Notes under the pieces: model-generated
Databases searched by the model: none
Told to the model about the DNA's origin: nothing
Seen by the model: the letters and a program-made list of their open reading frames with translations, nothing else
Assembly (NCBI GenBank): GCA_947488935.1
Contig: CANLBN010000006.1
Location: 186,001 to 250,000 of the forward strand
Length of the DNA: 64,000 bases
Direction: 5' to 3'
Source: an uncultured Pseudomonadales bacterium
Lineage (GTDB): Bacteria > Pseudomonadota > Gammaproteobacteria > Pseudomonadales > Cellvibrionaceae
Part shown: one piece after another, positions 7,987 to 16,413 of the stretch
Layout: each line of letters opens with the position of its first letter
How positions within the stretch are numbered: position 1 is the first letter of the stretch
Program-made: the position numbers and the translations under genes

Positions 7987-8754
7987 ATGGCCGCACCTAA
8001 AAAAGCATCCGCTAACCCGGTACAAAAATTAGAAGCAGAAATTGCTAAACTCAAAAAAGAATTAGGCAAAGCTCGCGCTCAGCAAATCGCCTCGCTTAAA
8101 AAGCAAATCACCTCAACGACGAAAGCAGCGAATGCTACTGCTAGCAAAGTAAAATCTGCAAGTGCTAAAGTTGTTTCTATCCGTAAAAAGAAGAAAACAG
8201 CAGCTTCTGCTAAGCAATTAGCCGCTGCAACTAAAGTGGTAACTGCTGCTAAAGCCGCTGCTGCTGCTGCTAAAGCGGACTTAGCGGATGCAAAAGCTGC
8301 TCTACAACAAGCTGCTGCAAATAACAAAGAAGCCGTAGCCATTGAGAAATCAGTTGCTAAAGCAGAAGCCTCTCTTGCTAAGAAACAAGCTGCTGCTGAG
8401 AAAAAAGCCGCTGCTAAAGCGAAACTAGCTGAAAAGAAAGCCGCTGCTCGCTCTAAAGTTGCTGCCAAAGCTGCTGCCAAAAAAGCTAAGCTAGCTGCTG
8501 CCAAAAAAGCGGCTAAAGCGAAACTAGCCGAAAAGAAAAAAGCCGCTAAAGCTAAAGAAGCCGCTAAAAAAGCCGCTGCTAAGCAAAAGCTAGCTGCCAA
8601 AAAAGCCGCTGCTAAAGCGAAACTAGCTGCTAAAAAAGCTGCCGCTAAAGCAAAAAAGAAACCCGCTAAGAAGAAAGCGACTAAAAAAGCTGCTACTAAA
8701 AAGAAGCCAGCTAAAAAGAAAGCTACCAAAAAGGTTGCTAAAAAGAAAAAGTAG
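7987..8754 (+). CDS. AlgP-like histone H1-like Lys/Ala-rich protein
   Basis: The 255-residue protein begins with a short helical region (about 60 residues, K-L-E-A-E-I-A-K-L-K-K-E-L-G-K-A) and then becomes almost pure Lys and Ala, with K-A-A-A-K type repeats and a terminal K-K-P-A-K-K-K-A-T-K-K tail. This is the layout of Pseudomonas AlgP (AlgR3), a nucleoid-associated protein resembling the tail of eukaryotic histone H1 and linked to alginate gene control there. No alginate genes are present here, so only a DNA-binding, chromatin-like role is inferred. Repeats at DNA level make copy-number change likely between strains. A strong terminator follows. Confidence 0.85.
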   Translation: MAAPKKASANPVQKLEAEIAKLKKELGKARAQQIASLKKQITSTTKAANATASKVKSASAKVVSIRKKKKTAASAKQLAAATKVVTAAKAAAAAAKADLADAKAALQQAAANNKEAVAIEKSVAKAEASLAKKQAAAEKKAAAKAKLAEKKAAARSKVAAKAAAKKAKLAAAKKAAKAKLAEKKKAAKAKEAAKKAAAKQKLAAKKAAAKAKLAAKKAAAKAKKKPAKKKATKKAATKKKPAKKKATKKVAKKKK

Positions 8755-8784
8755 TCGTTAATCACTACTAATAACTACAAAAAA

Positions 8785-8813
8785 GGCCTCTAGCTCCACT
8801 AGAGGCCTTTTTT
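8785..8813 (+). terminator. Bidirectional terminator after algP-like gene
   Basis: A perfect 9-bp stem (GGCCTCTAG / CTAGAGGCC, 8785-8793 and 8799-8807) with a 5-nt loop is followed by six T and preceded by a run of A. It can stop the algP-like transcript and, on the other strand, the convergent gene at 8889-9512. Confidence 0.92.
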
Positions 8814-8888
8814 ATGTCTCGCCTTACATTTACCTTCCTACCAGTTGATAACTCAAATCATCACTGGATATGTTTTACTCGAGGGCAC

Positions 8889-9512
8889 CTACTTCTTTGA
8901 TGGCATTGCTTCAGCCCTGGGAGAAACCTTTATTTGATAATCATTATCACTTATAACTTTACATTCTATCTTATAAAGTAGCGTTTTGTTTTTACTACTC
9001 ATCGAATCGAAGGATAATTTATAGACTGTCATACCATCTTTAACCAGTGGCGAGTCAAGGTTATTATCCTTGAGAATTTTTGGCCTCTTAAACTCATTAA
9101 TTCGGTTTTTCATCTCCTGCGTGCATATTTCTTTATAACGTTGGACCCTCTCACGCTCTTTACGTAAGCGATTCTCTTCTTTTTTTCGAGCAAAAGGGTC
9201 ATAGGGATCGCTAATCAATTGGGTATTATTATCGAATTCGACAGAGAATGAATAACGCTCCTGTGTTCGGCATCGAAAACTAAATATTAGATGATCTAGG
9301 CTTGAGCGACCCTCTATCAGTTTTCCAGATAATAACCGGTGGCATTTTTCAGTTTTCTTTACAGCGGCAGCGGCATTTTTTAAGTCGCCCAAGTAAGATT
9401 GATAGTACGCTGGTAACCATAGGTTCGCATTGTCTAGCAACGCATCATTCGCACTAACAGGATTAAAGGAGCATAAAGCAGCAATAAATAATAATTTTTT
9501 GGTGTAATACAT
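8889..9512 (-). CDS. Secreted hypothetical protein
   Basis: The 207-residue protein has a typical Sec signal peptide (M-Y-Y-T-K-K then a hydrophobic core, with likely cleavage after V-S-A near residue 21). The mature part contains C-H-R-L-L-S-G-K and F-R-C-R-T-Q-E-R-Y-S-F, giving Cys residues that may form a disulphide. A highly charged central stretch (K-K-E-E-N-R-L-R-K-E-R-E-R-V-Q-R) looks like a helix or short coiled coil. The C-terminal part repeats a beta-like pattern (V-Y-K-L-S-F-D, L-Y-K-I-E-C-K-V). No family is recognised; a periplasmic or surface location is inferred from the signal peptide. Confidence 0.65.
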   Translation of the reverse strand: MYYTKKLLFIAALCSFNPVSANDALLDNANLWLPAYYQSYLGDLKNAAAAVKKTEKCHRLLSGKLIEGRSSLDHLIFSFRCRTQERYSFSVEFDNNTQLISDPYDPFARKKEENRLRKERERVQRYKEICTQEMKNRINEFKRPKILKDNNLDSPLVKDGMTVYKLSFDSMSSKNKTLLYKIECKVISDNDYQIKVSPRAEAMPSKK

Positions 9513-9590
9513 AGGTCACTTTTAACGAATCATCGTTAATAAGTGTAGAAGCTAGTTGCTAGCCTTGCCAGTATTACCACCATTGTTGAA

Positions 9591-9659
9591 GAGCCTTTAA
9601 ATAAGCCGTGGGGATTGGCGTAAGCCATTGAAAACTCCAATCAACTTATTCAGAGGCTC
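9591..9659. repeat. 69-bp inverted-repeat element (MITE/REP-like candidate)
   Basis: The ends GAGCCTTTAAATAAG (9591-9605) and CTTATTCAGAGGCTC (9645-9659) are inverted repeats matching at 13 of 15 positions. An inner GATTGG/CCAATC pair and a small TGGC-GTAA-GCCA hairpin sit between them. There is no coding capacity and no T-tract, so it does not look like a terminator. The shape fits a small non-autonomous mobile element or REP-type hairpin. I saw no second copy in this window. Confidence 0.45.
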
Positions 9660-9750
9660 CTTAAAGGCTGTCTTGATTCCCTATAACTTTATAGAGGATA
9701 CGTTTACAATAAACGACAGAACATAGAGAGAAAGAAGGTGACTTAAACCG

Positions 9751-10062
9751 ATGGATAAATTCGAAAATATTAGCGTTGCTGATGCGAAATCTCTTATTGC
9801 GGAAAAACCCGTAAACTTTGCTGATATTCGTGATCTTGATAGTTTTAATGCGCAACATATAAAAGGAGCGCAACATCTTACCAATGAAAACCTACAAGAG
9901 TTTATTCAGGAGTCTGACCCAGATTGCCCACTCATTGTTTACTGCTTTCATGGGCATTCAAGCCAACCCGCTGCACAACTACTTATAGATAGGGGTTTTG
10001 AAGAGGTTTATAGCTTAATTGGTGGTTACGAAAGTTGGGTGGACCCCATTAATCATAGCTAA
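9751..10062 (+). CDS. glpE: Thiosulfate sulfurtransferase GlpE (single-domain rhodanese)
   Basis: The 103-residue protein is one rhodanese domain. The active-site loop V-Y-C-F-H-G-H-S-S contains catalytic Cys65, the same position as in E. coli GlpE, which reads C-Y-H-G-N-S-S. The CH2A-like segment D-I-R-D-L-D-S-F near residues 25-32 and the C-terminal G-G-Y-E-S-W also match. It transfers sulfane sulfur from thiosulfate to acceptors such as cyanide or thioredoxin in the cytoplasm. A ribosome-binding site (AAGGTG) precedes the start. It stands alone, with no glycerol genes nearby. Confidence 0.9.
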   Translation: MDKFENISVADAKSLIAEKPVNFADIRDLDSFNAQHIKGAQHLTNENLQEFIQESDPDCPLIVYCFHGHSSQPAAQLLIDRGFEEVYSLIGGYESWVDPINHS

Positions 10063-10213
10063 AGGGATCTCTGACGTGCCTTTTTACTTTCGAAGACATA
10101 TCAGAGGCCAAGGTATCATGAGCCTCTTAAAATACCCTACGTCATGCAACTCGAATTTTCCAGAAGAGAATAATAAAGAGGCCTCTAGCTCAATAGATTA
10201 CTAATACATAGTG

Positions 10214-10897
10214 CTATAAGGCCATACCTGGCTCAGGGACCTCACCGGCAACAATACTCAGGTTTCCAAAAGTATCTGTCCATTCCAACAGTAGCCTTGC
10301 AAAGTCGATACACTGGTTATGTAGCGCCATTAACTCCTCTGGGCTGTTTTTTTGACCTTTAAATAACTTCATTTCTCGATGACGATTGGACAGTGGATTA
10401 TCTGCATATTTAGAGCGATACATTTCTAGCTTCCAGCGAAGGGTATCAATGGTATGACGATAGTAAATAAGCTTAGTTTGCAAAGACACCACATTAAAAT
10501 TCGTTACGTTACCAAATTTACTAAAATCTGTACCAAAGATTACCGCTTCTCTAGAGTTTTCATCGACACTCACATCCGCTGTTCGTGAAATCGATAACAG
10601 CACAGATAAGTCACCAAATACTTCACCCGGTGTCACGTAATTAATATGTTGTGTATTATCACCATGGTCTTGTACTGTGACGACGAGCTGGCCTTTAACT
10701 AAAAAATAAGACCAACTATCTTTTTGCCCTTTTCTTAATATTGTTTCGCCGCTATCGAACTGAATAATCCGTGAATAGCGAAGTAGCGCTTGGTAATCCT
10801 CTTCGTTACTTTTTTTAACTGATTTATAAAATGGGATAGCTCGAAGCACTCGCTCTAAGGTTTCTTCATTGAGTGTCGATATATCAAGAATTTTCAT
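10214..10897 (-). CDS. Cyclic nucleotide-binding domain protein without HTH
   Basis: The 227-residue protein has a cNMP-binding beta-roll at about residues 20-130: G-E-T-I-L-R-K-G-Q near 51-59 and the phosphate-binding cassette region P-G-E-V-F-G-D-L-S-V-L near 90-100, with R-T-A-D-V after it. The residues resemble those that hold cAMP or cGMP, but specificity is not clear. The C-terminal 90 residues are helical and contain no helix-turn-helix, so it is not a CRP-type activator. It may be a signalling adaptor or effector. It is divergent from selO across a 324-base gap. Confidence 0.78.
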   Translation of the reverse strand: MKILDISTLNEETLERVLRAIPFYKSVKKSNEEDYQALLRYSRIIQFDSGETILRKGQKDSWSYFLVKGQLVVTVQDHGDNTQHINYVTPGEVFGDLSVLLSISRTADVSVDENSREAVIFGTDFSKFGNVTNFNVVSLQTKLIYYRHTIDTLRWKLEMYRSKYADNPLSNRHREMKLFKGQKNSPEELMALHNQCIDFARLLLEWTDTFGNLSIVAGEVPEPGMAL

Positions 10898-11221
10898 CGT
10901 GTTTCCTTATCGTTTTATCGCATATAATCATCTAATTATATATCTAAAGTATTATTCAGCTGAGTAATTTTGTCGAGGTAGCCGGCTTACTTTTTGGAAA
11001 TTATTATCGAGCAATACCTAAAAATGTGACCCGCTATACTTTATTTAAGTGGTGGCAGCCCAATATTAAAGCCTACACTATAAACAGTCTCATTTTTTGC
11101 AATTTTGATACCCGCTCACTTTATTTTTAGTGTAGTAATTATAAAAAAATGCCACCTCTATGGTTTTAATCATCGTATAGTAATAAGAAAAAATATTCAT
11201 ACTAAAGAGTGCTAAACCATC
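10898..11221 (+). other. Divergent promoter region with large nested inverted repeat
   Basis: This 324-base AT-rich gap separates the cNMP-binding gene and selO. It contains a nested imperfect inverted repeat: GGTGGCA (11051-11057) and CTACACT (11073-11079) on the left pair with AGTGTAG (11129-11135) and TGCCACC (11150-11156) on the right, with nearly equal spacing of the two arms (15 and 14 bases). The rest should hold the two promoters; I see no clear -35/-10 pair and no open frame. Confidence 0.45.
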
Positions 11222-12724
11222 ATGTCATTTGAAAAGCTGTCTTTTTCTAACCAGTTTTATGAGCTTGGAGAAAGCTTTTTTTCCGTTGTTCAGGCAACGC
11301 CTCTTCGCGATCCTTTTTTGCTGCACATCAATAGCAATGTGATGGCTTTACTCGGCATACCCATGAGTGACATAGAATCTCGACGTGGCTTAGATATCTT
11401 TTCTGGTAAGAGTTCACTCGCTGATCAACCGCCATTAGCAATGGTTTACGCGGGTCATCAATTTGGGGGTTACAGTCCACGCTTAGGAGATGGGCGTGCA
11501 ATGTTATTAGCCCAAGTGAATACCGATTATGGCGTATTAGACATCCAACTAAAAGGCGCTGGGCCAACACCTTACTCACGTGGGGCCGATGGTCGCGCAG
11601 TATTACGATCATCTATACGAGAATATCTAGGGTCCGAGGCCATGCATCAGCTTGGCGTGCCAAGCACTAGAGCATTATGCTTAATTGGTAGCGAAGAGCC
11701 TGTTATGCGAGAGGGCATCGAGACAGGCGCCACTGTCACCAGAGTTGCTAAAACATATATTCGCTTTGGTCATTTTGAATATTTTCATTACAACGGCCAA
11801 CACGCAGAAGTTAAACAATTAGCAGACTATGTCATTAAGCAGTTTTTACCCCATGCAATAAATGCAGTGGATAAATATAACCAACTATTATTAATGACTG
11901 TTACCGCTACCGCTAAATTAATCGCAAAGTGGCAAAGCATTGGCTTTGCTCACGGCGTTATGAATACTGACAATATGTCGATCATTGGCGAAACTCTGGA
12001 CTACGGCCCCTATGGGTTTTTAGATGATTACGAACCCGGCTTTATTTGTAATCATACCGATCAAACTGGGCGCTATGCTTTTGATCAACAGCCCTCTATT
12101 GGTTTATGGAATTTGAGTGCATTAGCCCATGCGCTTTCGTCGCTTATTAGCAAAGACAGTACTCGCGAAATACTACACCAGTATGAACCTATACTCGTTG
12201 ATACTTATGCGAGCTTAATGAGAAAAAAATTAGGCTTTATCACCGAGACAAAAGACGATCACAAGCTATGCTCTGGGCTATTAAATCTAATGGCACAGGA
12301 TAAAGTGGACTACACCGTATTGTTTAGAAGGCTTTGTGAATTTCATACCCTCGATGAACTATCGTTATCTGACGATATGAAAAAATCCGCATTAATTGAT
12401 AACAACTCACAGATAAGTGAGTTATTTACACAGCAAGATAAATGGAAAACATGGGCTTTTGACTATAAGCAACGACTTAAAATAGAAAACTCATCGGATA
12501 TTATTCGCTGCGATAAGATGAAGAAAATAAATCCCAAATTTATCGCTCGTAATTATCTATTGCAAAAAGCGATAGAAAAAGCTGAAACCAATAAGGACAA
12601 GAGTGATATCGATACCTTATTTATGCTATTACAAACCCCTTTCGATGAGCACCCCGAGTTTGATGATTTTGCAAGACCACCAAAAGCGAGCGAAAAGCAC
12701 TTAGAAATTAGCTGCTCAAGCTAA
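11222..12724 (+). CDS. selO: Protein adenylyltransferase SelO (YdiU/UPF0061)
   Basis: The 500-residue protein belongs to the SelO pseudokinase family, which transfers AMP from ATP to Ser, Thr or Tyr of target proteins, in E. coli during oxidative stress. Visible motifs are Y-A-G-H-Q-F-G-G-Y-S-P-R-L-G-D-G-R-A near residues 77-94, L-K-G-A-G-P-T-P-Y-S-R, the catalytic-loop-like H-G-V-M-N-T-D-N-M-S and the metal-binding D-Y-G-P-Y-G-F-L-D-D-Y-E-P. The protein ends in S-C-S-S: Cys498 is third from the end, where eukaryotic SelO carries selenocysteine. Length is close to the usual 480. It is monocistronic, divergent from a cNMP-binding protein. Confidence 0.93.
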   Translation: MSFEKLSFSNQFYELGESFFSVVQATPLRDPFLLHINSNVMALLGIPMSDIESRRGLDIFSGKSSLADQPPLAMVYAGHQFGGYSPRLGDGRAMLLAQVNTDYGVLDIQLKGAGPTPYSRGADGRAVLRSSIREYLGSEAMHQLGVPSTRALCLIGSEEPVMREGIETGATVTRVAKTYIRFGHFEYFHYNGQHAEVKQLADYVIKQFLPHAINAVDKYNQLLLMTVTATAKLIAKWQSIGFAHGVMNTDNMSIIGETLDYGPYGFLDDYEPGFICNHTDQTGRYAFDQQPSIGLWNLSALAHALSSLISKDSTREILHQYEPILVDTYASLMRKKLGFITETKDDHKLCSGLLNLMAQDKVDYTVLFRRLCEFHTLDELSLSDDMKKSALIDNNSQISELFTQQDKWKTWAFDYKQRLKIENSSDIIRCDKMKKINPKFIARNYLLQKAIEKAETNKDKSDIDTLFMLLQTPFDEHPEFDDFARPPKASEKHLEISCSS

Positions 12725-12906
12725 ACCAGCACCCAACTAGTCTATATTGAGTTCGATTCATTTTTTGAGGCTGTTTTGGTGCTCTTTGGGGCCGCTCTAT
12801 TACACATTTAAAATGCGCGATTCTTATATCCTGTAAAAATTAGCACTCATCCTTTTTTGATCTACACTTAAAGTATCCATAGATTGGCCATTTTAAAAGG
12901 AATACT

Positions 12907-13776
12907 ATGAACTCCGCCTCGGATACAAGTCAGTTGAGCAATAGTCAACGCGCAATAGATCAACTCGGTAAAGTATTATCAAAAAATAATATTGATGTAC
13001 CTATTCTTCCTGAAGTCGCCCATCGTGTTATTACTCTTACACAAGACCCTGAGTCAAATGCAGAGCAATTAGCGGCTGTGATTCAGTCAGACCCAACTAT
13101 AGGTGGGCATGTGATGCGTATCGCTAATTCTTCCGCATACACCCCCAACTCTAATTTAGTCTCTATACAACAAGCCGTTGCACGCTTAGGTATGATCGAG
13201 ATCGGTAATATTGCATTACTCACCTCGGTAAATACTAAAATGTTTAATGCACCTGCTTACAAAAAACATATCGATACTATTTGGCAACATGCATTAGCAA
13301 CAGCACTGTGGTCAAAAGAGGTCGCACGAGCCATGAGAAGCAACGTAGAAGCCGCTTTTTTATGTGGTTTATTACATAGCATTGGCCGACCAGTCATTTT
13401 ACAAACTATTTCTGAGGCAGAGCCTAGTATCGATTTACTCAGCGATGGCGAGTTAGAGGCAGTTTTTAATGAATTTGAATCAGCATACAGCGAAGCTGTC
13501 ACGACCAAGTGGCAACTTCCCGAAATAGTTGCAGCTGCAATAAGTTTTTACAAAAGATTTAACGAAGCCCCTACTCAACCAGATCTCGCGGCAACAATTG
13601 CCTTTGGTACACAACTCGCCTCGATGATGTTGGCAGAGCAGCCATCAAAAGAAGAAGAAGAGCAACTTTTATCATCTAAAGCGCTAACCCTCATTAATTT
13701 ATACCCCGATGAAATAGAAACTCTCATTGGTAAAAAAGAGGCTATCAAAACAGCCATGGATGCACTTTTAATATGA
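12907..13776 (+). CDS. HDOD domain signalling protein
   Basis: The 289-residue protein is one HDOD domain (a catalytically inactive HD-type fold) with the signature L-P-E-V-A-H-R-V near residues 35-42, I-I-Q-S-D-P-T-I-G-G-H-V-M-R-I-A-N-S style helix at about 60-78, and S-I-Q-Q-A-V-A-R-L-G near 87-96. Such domains often act in regulatory networks with c-di-GMP or stress signals; no output domain is present. A good ribosome-binding site (AAAGGA) sets the start. Its TGA overlaps the sthA ATG (ATGA), implying translational coupling. Confidence 0.88.
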   Translation: MNSASDTSQLSNSQRAIDQLGKVLSKNNIDVPILPEVAHRVITLTQDPESNAEQLAAVIQSDPTIGGHVMRIANSSAYTPNSNLVSIQQAVARLGMIEIGNIALLTSVNTKMFNAPAYKKHIDTIWQHALATALWSKEVARAMRSNVEAAFLCGLLHSIGRPVILQTISEAEPSIDLLSDGELEAVFNEFESAYSEAVTTKWQLPEIVAAAISFYKRFNEAPTQPDLAATIAFGTQLASMMLAEQPSKEEEEQLLSSKALTLINLYPDEIETLIGKKEAIKTAMDALLI

Positions 13777-15173
13777 CATATGATTACGATTTAATAGTAA
13801 TAGGTAGCGGACCGGCGGGTCAAAAGTCAGCGATACAAGCAGCAAAATTAAACAAGCGTGTCGCTATTATTGAACAAGATCGCTACCTAGGTGGCGCCTG
13901 TGTCCATAGAGGAACTATCCCCTCAAAAACATTGCGTGAAAACGCGCTGCGTATTTCTCATTTAAGAGCCAATGCCAAGTTATCGGATTTTGTCGTGAGC
14001 GATAACTTTGAGATGTCTATTTTGATCGATAGACTCGATGATGTACTAAAAGCACACGATAGCTATATGGAAAAACAAATCGAACGCAATCACATCGACA
14101 GGCTTCATGGCCGCGCCAGTTTTAAAGATGAACACACAATAACTCTTATGCAAGTCGGCGGAAAAACGCGTGAACTAAGTACTGAAAAAACCATGATAGC
14201 CACTGGCTCTTTCCCACGTTGCCCTGACAATATAGCCATTGACCATGAGCATATTTACGATAGTGATTCTATTTTATCGATGCTCTACCTACCAAAAAGC
14301 TTAATCGTATTGGGCGGTGGTGTGATTGCCAGTGAATATGCCTCTGTTTTTCAAGCACTGGACGTTAAAGTCACCATGATCGACAAGTACCCCACTCCAC
14401 TGGGGTTTTTAGACACTGACTTAACTGATAAATTTGTCCATGCCTTTGAAACCATGGGTGGCACTTGGCAAGGAAATACAACCGTTAAAAGCGCATACTG
14501 GGACGATAAAAAAGTCGTCGTTGAACTCGAAGATGGCAGCCATATAGAGGGCGAAAAGTTACTCTGTGCTGCTGGACGCCTAGGCAATGTCGACACATTA
14601 AAACTCGACAATATTGGGCTCGCACTCAACAATAGAGGCTTAATTTCTGTCGATGAGCATTTACAAACAGAGATCCCCTCAGTATACGCGGCAGGTGATG
14701 TGATAGGCCCACCCGCTCTTGCTTCAACGGCAATGGAGCAAGGTAGACGAGCCATTTGCAATGCCTATGACATGCCCGCAGGCCATATGAGCCAAATGAT
14801 TCCAACAGGTATCTACGGCATCCCAGAGCTTTCCTCTGTAGGCCTATCGGAGTCGGCGGCACGGGAACAGCACGGCGATATTATTATCGGCAAAGCCTTT
14901 TTTGAAGAGATCGCACGCGGTCAAATTTCGGGAATCCAAGATGGCATGCTAAAGATTGTTTGTGATGGTGCCGGAGAGTCTGTACTTGGCGTTATGATCG
15001 TCGGCGAAGGCGCAACTGAGCTGATTCATATTGGTCAGATGGCGATCTTATCCAACGCCCATGTTGATATCTTTGTCGAAAGTATCTTTAACTTCCCGAC
15101 ATTGGCAGAAGCCTACAGAGTTGCAGCATTATCAATAATCGGTCAGCGCAATAAGGATACAAACACCTATTAA
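13773..15173 (+). CDS. sthA: Soluble pyridine nucleotide transhydrogenase SthA
   Basis: The 466-residue flavoprotein has an N-terminal FAD-binding G-S-G-P-A-G motif, a central NAD(P) motif G-G-G-V-I-A-S-E-Y near 185-193, and a C-terminal dimer domain. In the site where lipoamide and glutathione reductases have C-x4-C, this protein reads G-G-A-C-V-H-R-G-T-I-P-S-K; the second Cys is Thr, as in SthA, so it lacks the redox disulphide. SthA equilibrates NADPH and NADH in the cytoplasm. It overlaps the HDOD gene by 4 bases. Confidence 0.9.
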   Translation: MTYDYDLIVIGSGPAGQKSAIQAAKLNKRVAIIEQDRYLGGACVHRGTIPSKTLRENALRISHLRANAKLSDFVVSDNFEMSILIDRLDDVLKAHDSYMEKQIERNHIDRLHGRASFKDEHTITLMQVGGKTRELSTEKTMIATGSFPRCPDNIAIDHEHIYDSDSILSMLYLPKSLIVLGGGVIASEYASVFQALDVKVTMIDKYPTPLGFLDTDLTDKFVHAFETMGGTWQGNTTVKSAYWDDKKVVVELEDGSHIEGEKLLCAAGRLGNVDTLKLDNIGLALNNRGLISVDEHLQTEIPSVYAAGDVIGPPALASTAMEQGRRAICNAYDMPAGHMSQMIPTGIYGIPELSSVGLSESAAREQHGDIIIGKAFFEEIARGQISGIQDGMLKIVCDGAGESVLGVMIVGEGATELIHIGQMAILSNAHVDIFVESIFNFPTLAEAYRVAALSIIGQRNKDTNTY

Positions 15174-15203
15174 GGCTTTTGCAAGCTCCGCTTGGTGTTT
15201 GCG

Positions 15204-16058
15204 CTAGCTATCTTTTTGCGCAAGTGCCCATTGATAAAGGTCGCGTTTATTAAGCCCGGTTAATTTTGCACACATAGCGGACGCTTTTTTAATCGGTAAT
15301 TCTTCTAATAGTGTGGTCATCATATGACTAACAGGCTCGGTGATCGACGAAAACTCATCGGCCTTTTTATACCCGCTCACCATTACCACAAACTCACCGC
15401 GCTGCTGATTACTATCGGCCGTTAATTTATCAACCAATGTCTGTAAATCACCCTCTAATACTGTCTCAAAGGTTTTTGTAAGCTCACGTGCAATAACGGC
15501 ACGCCTTGTATCACCTAAAATATCTCGCATATCACTGACAGAAGCCAAAATGCGGTGACTCGATTCATAAAATATTATAGTGCGCTCTTCATGTGATAAA
15601 GCCTGTAAATACTGGCAGCGCGCATTTTTTTTTGCTGGCATAAAGCCCTCAAACACAAAGCGATCCGAAGGTAAGCCCGCCACGGATAGTGCAGCCACCA
15701 TGGCACAAACACCAGGAATGGGGACTACATTAATACCCTGCTCACGCACTGTTTTTACTAACTGAAAGCCTGGGTCAGAAATCAACGGGGTTCCGGCATC
15801 AGAAATTAAAGCCACTGATTTACCACTTGTTAATAGTTGGCAAATTTTTTGTAGACGCTTGGTATCACTATGCTCATGATAGGCAATCATTGCTGTTGTA
15901 ATATTAAAATGTTGCAACAGCCTAGCACTATGTCGAGTATCTTCTGCGGCGATAAAATCGACACTTTTGAGCGTATTTAATGCTCTGTGAGTAATATCAT
16001 CAAGATTACCAATAGGCGTGGCAACAATATAAAGCTCGCCAGATGGTTGATTTATCAT
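15204..16058 (-). CDS. rsmI: 16S rRNA (cytidine1402-2'-O)-methyltransferase RsmI
   Basis: The 284-residue protein has the SAM-dependent tetrapyrrole-methylase-type fold of RsmI: the N-terminal L-Y-I-V-A-T-P-I-G-N-L-D-D-I-T, then A-E-D-T-R-H-S, L-I-S-D-A-G-T-P-L-I-S-D-P-G near residues 82-95 and F-E-G-F-M-P near 134-139. It 2'-O-methylates C1402 in the decoding centre of 16S rRNA. It is divergent from lpoA, the arrangement known from E. coli and Pseudomonas. The short gap to sthA (30 bases) contains a 5-bp CAAGC-TCC-GCTTG hairpin only. Confidence 0.95.
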   Translation of the reverse strand: MINQPSGELYIVATPIGNLDDITHRALNTLKSVDFIAAEDTRHSARLLQHFNITTAMIAYHEHSDTKRLQKICQLLTSGKSVALISDAGTPLISDPGFQLVKTVREQGINVVPIPGVCAMVAALSVAGLPSDRFVFEGFMPAKKNARCQYLQALSHEERTIIFYESSHRILASVSDMRDILGDTRRAVIARELTKTFETVLEGDLQTLVDKLTADSNQQRGEFVVMVSGYKKADEFSSITEPVSHMMTTLLEELPIKKASAMCAKLTGLNKRDLYQWALAQKDS

Positions 16059-16413
16059 AGGATTGTCTCAAGAAATAAAATATAGCTTAAAAATAGTCGA
16101 TAGATTTATTATTTTGTCATGCCTTGGCAATGATTGGTATTGGCTAACCCCTAGATAGTGTTCAAATAATTACCCATGCTTAAAAAAATGATGAATAATA
16201 GGCTTACTTTCTATTTGTCAGCTTTTTGTAAATCACTTACAGTGCATACAGTCAGTACTTGGATAGCAAAGGAAAACCCAAAATTTATGCTAACAAAGCT
16301 CGCATTACATGCGAGTGAAGAATCGATTCACACATTGAGCGCTTCGCTCACGTATAATGCGATAATCTAGTTAGTCAGTTAATATCTATCAATAGCACCC
16401 AAATGGTCACTTT
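16059..16413 (+). other. rsmI-lpoA divergent region with hairpins and -10 box
   Basis: This 355-base gap has no convincing gene; a 64-codon frame at 16176-16370 lacks a ribosome-binding site and family features. Its right part carries three consecutive dyads: CTCGCAT-TAC-ATGCGAG (16299-16315), GAATCGATTC (16320-16329) and TGAGCG-CTT-CGCTCA (16336-16350). They are followed at once by a perfect TATAAT (16353-16358), a likely lpoA -10 element 55 bases before the ATG. I looked for RNase P RNA, which lies near rsmI in some relatives, and did not find it. Confidence 0.5.

Noticed and set aside
8079-8765. 228-codon reverse frame opposite the algP-like gene
   Set aside because: It is the antisense of Lys/Ala repeats (giving Phe/Ala/Leu), a compositional artefact.
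8936-8955. GATAATCATTATC resembling a Fur box
   Set aside because: It lies inside the 3' coding part of the secreted hypothetical gene, away from any start.
16176-16370. 64-codon forward frame upstream of lpoA
   Set aside because: It overlaps the hairpins and -10 element and shows no protein-like features.
16059-16413. RNase P RNA, sometimes found near rsmI
   Set aside because: The conserved core sequences of RnpB are not present.
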